Part shown: piece by piece, positions 5,994 through 6,454 of the stretch
How the letters are laid out: each line of letters starts with the position of its first letter
How positions within the stretch are numbered: position 1 is the stretch's first letter
DNA from: Desulfobacteraceae bacterium
Lineage (GTDB): Bacteria > Desulfobacterota > Desulfobacteria > Desulfobacterales > Desulfobacteraceae
NCBI GenBank assembly: GCA_022712835.1
Contig: JAFLJU010000553.1
Coordinates: forward strand, 1-6,454
Length of the DNA stretch: 6,454 bases
Reading direction: 5' to 3'
The notes under the pieces: generated by a model
The model's input: only the letters and a program-made list of their open reading frames with translations
Told to the model about the DNA's origin: nothing
Databases searched by the model: none
Position numbers and translations under genes: made by a program

Positions 5994-6173
5994 CAGAGGT
6001 CGGGGTGGGTGCGGGTGAATCGTTGATTGCAATTCTGTACAGGTTCTTAATGCAGCGAAGCGGTTAAAAGGCTGAACAGTTTGAGCGAAGCGAGTTTTCA
6101 GCCTTCAGCGCAGTGGAATTTAGAACCTGTGAGAATTGTTCAATCTGTGAACTGCATCCCACCCTGACCTCTG
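5994..6173. repeat. 180-bp imperfect palindrome, MITE/REP-like element or structured RNA
   Basis: Two arms of about 80 nt are reverse-complementary with interruptions. The outer stem pairs 5994-6009 (CAGAGGTCGGGGTGGG) with 6158-6173, 15 of 16 Watson-Crick plus one G-T. Middle stems pair GATTG (6025-6029) with CAATC (6141-6145), CAATTCT (6030-6036) with AGAATTG (6132-6138), and ACAGGTTCT (6039-6047) with AGAACCTGT (6122-6130). The inner stem pairs AGGCTGAA (6069-6076) with TTCAGCCT (6097-6104). AGCGAAGCG occurs twice, at 6054-6062 in the left arm and at 6084-6092 in the terminal loop. No transposase or clear target duplication is seen. It could fold as one long hairpin RNA or be a non-autonomous mobile repeat. 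The pairing is seen directly; the nature is inferred. Confidence 0.72.
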
Positions 6174-6226
6174 GTGATGGAACCGATCCATCTATGATGT
6201 TTCTAAAAAAGGCTGATTGAAGTTAA

Positions 6227-6254
6227 TTTTGATTGGTTTTGATTGGTTTTGATC
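6227..6254. repeat. Short tandem repeat of a 10-bp unit
   Basis: The unit TTTTGATTGG occurs at 6227-6236 and 6237-6246, followed by a partial third copy TTTTGATC (6247-6254). The array touches the stop codon of the minus-strand AlaX-like gene. No function is evident; replication slippage is the simple explanation. Confidence 0.8.
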
Positions 6255-6454
6255 AGGAAAGCTTAAACCGAATTCTCAACACATTGTTTTCATACGTCGA
6301 AGAGCTGATGGCGAAGATACCGATCTCTCCTGTGGACTGAACGTGGGAACCGCTGCAAGGGCAGGAATCATAGTCTCCCATGCGGACCACCCTGAATTCT
6401 GACAGATTCTCTTGTTCCGGCACCCGTATCAGGTTAAATTCTTTTTGAGCCGCG
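6253..6454 (-). CDS. Alanyl-tRNA editing protein (AlaX-like), C-terminal fragment
   Basis: Reading the minus strand from the right edge gives 66 codons ending at TGA (6255-6253); the 5' part is outside the window. The text DYDSCPCSGSHVQSTGEIG, then IFAISSSTYENNVLRIRF, matches the second-additional-domain (tRNA_SAD) region shared by AlaRS, ThrRS and free-standing AlaX proteins. These hydrolyse mischarged tRNA(Ala), typically Ser-tRNA(Ala). The C-x3-H of CSGSH (residues 33-37 of the fragment) corresponds to the family's CGGTH-type motif, which supplies two of the zinc ligands; the HxxxH pair would lie upstream. Ending right after RIRFKLS agrees with a stand-alone AlaX, because full AlaRS would continue into further domains. 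It converges on the solute-binding protein gene. A degenerate copy cannot be excluded without the rest of the gene. Confidence 0.82.
   Translation of the reverse strand, partial: AAQKEFNLIRVPEQENLSEFRVVRMGDYDSCPCSGSHVQSTGEIGIFAISSSTYENNVLRIRFKLS

Noticed and set aside
5847..6032. A 61-codon minus-strand frame near the palindrome
   Set aside because: No ribosome binding site, no family resemblance, and it runs into one arm of the large palindrome; a second frame there is equally open.
5994..6173. Integron attC site as an explanation for the palindrome
   Set aside because: The expected RYYYAAC and GTTRRRY core sites are not at the ends, and there is no cassette layout or integrase in the window.
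1..6454. CRISPR array, tRNA or rRNA genes
   Set aside because: No regularly spaced repeats, cloverleaf-like segments or rRNA landmarks were seen on either strand.

Overview
The window looks like a piece of chromosome from an anaerobic, probably sulfate-reducing bacterium of the Desulfobacterota (Desulfobacterales-like). This is inferred from gene content: a formate dehydrogenase catalytic subunit, a membrane polyferredoxin of the NapH/NosR type, a DUF169 protein, a periplasmic solute-binding protein and an AlaX-like editing protein. No rRNA or other phylogenetic marker is present, so the taxonomy is tentative.

Layout. (1) Positions 2-736 hold the C-terminal part of a formate dehydrogenase alpha subunit, entering from the left edge and closed by a strong intrinsic terminator (766-804). 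(2) About 500 bp with no recognisable gene follows, ending in a promoter/operator region (1280-1350) with a perfect 21-bp palindrome. (3) A compact plus-strand cluster follows: a MarR-family regulator (1355-1819), an MFS efflux-type transporter (1806-2996, overlapping the regulator by 14 nt), a DUF169 protein (2999-3808, 2 nt after the transporter) and, 83 nt further on, a NapH-like membrane 4Fe-4S protein (3892-4743). (4) After a weak hairpin terminator comes a family-3-type solute-binding protein (reading frame 5012-5605). Its signal peptide is encoded one frame away across a run of eight T's, and its C-terminus looks short. (5) The stretch 5606-6252 holds no convincing gene. It contains a 180-bp imperfect palindrome (about 5994-6173) and a 10-bp tandem repeat (6227-6254). 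(6) On the minus strand, 6253-6454 is the C-terminal 66 codons of an alanyl-tRNA editing (AlaX-like) protein that runs off the right edge.

How the genes may work together. The most interesting unit is the MarR-MFS-DUF169-NapH-like cluster. The regulator probably binds the palindrome over its own promoter and controls an efflux pump plus two cysteine-rich proteins, one apparently soluble (DUF169) and one a membrane electron-transfer protein. A ligand-inducible export-plus-redox response in an anaerobe is a reasonable inference, but the substrate and the role of DUF169 are unknown. The cluster is visibly more AT-rich than the formate dehydrogenase gene, which fits separate acquisition. The 180-bp palindrome may be a dispersed non-coding repeat or a structured RNA.
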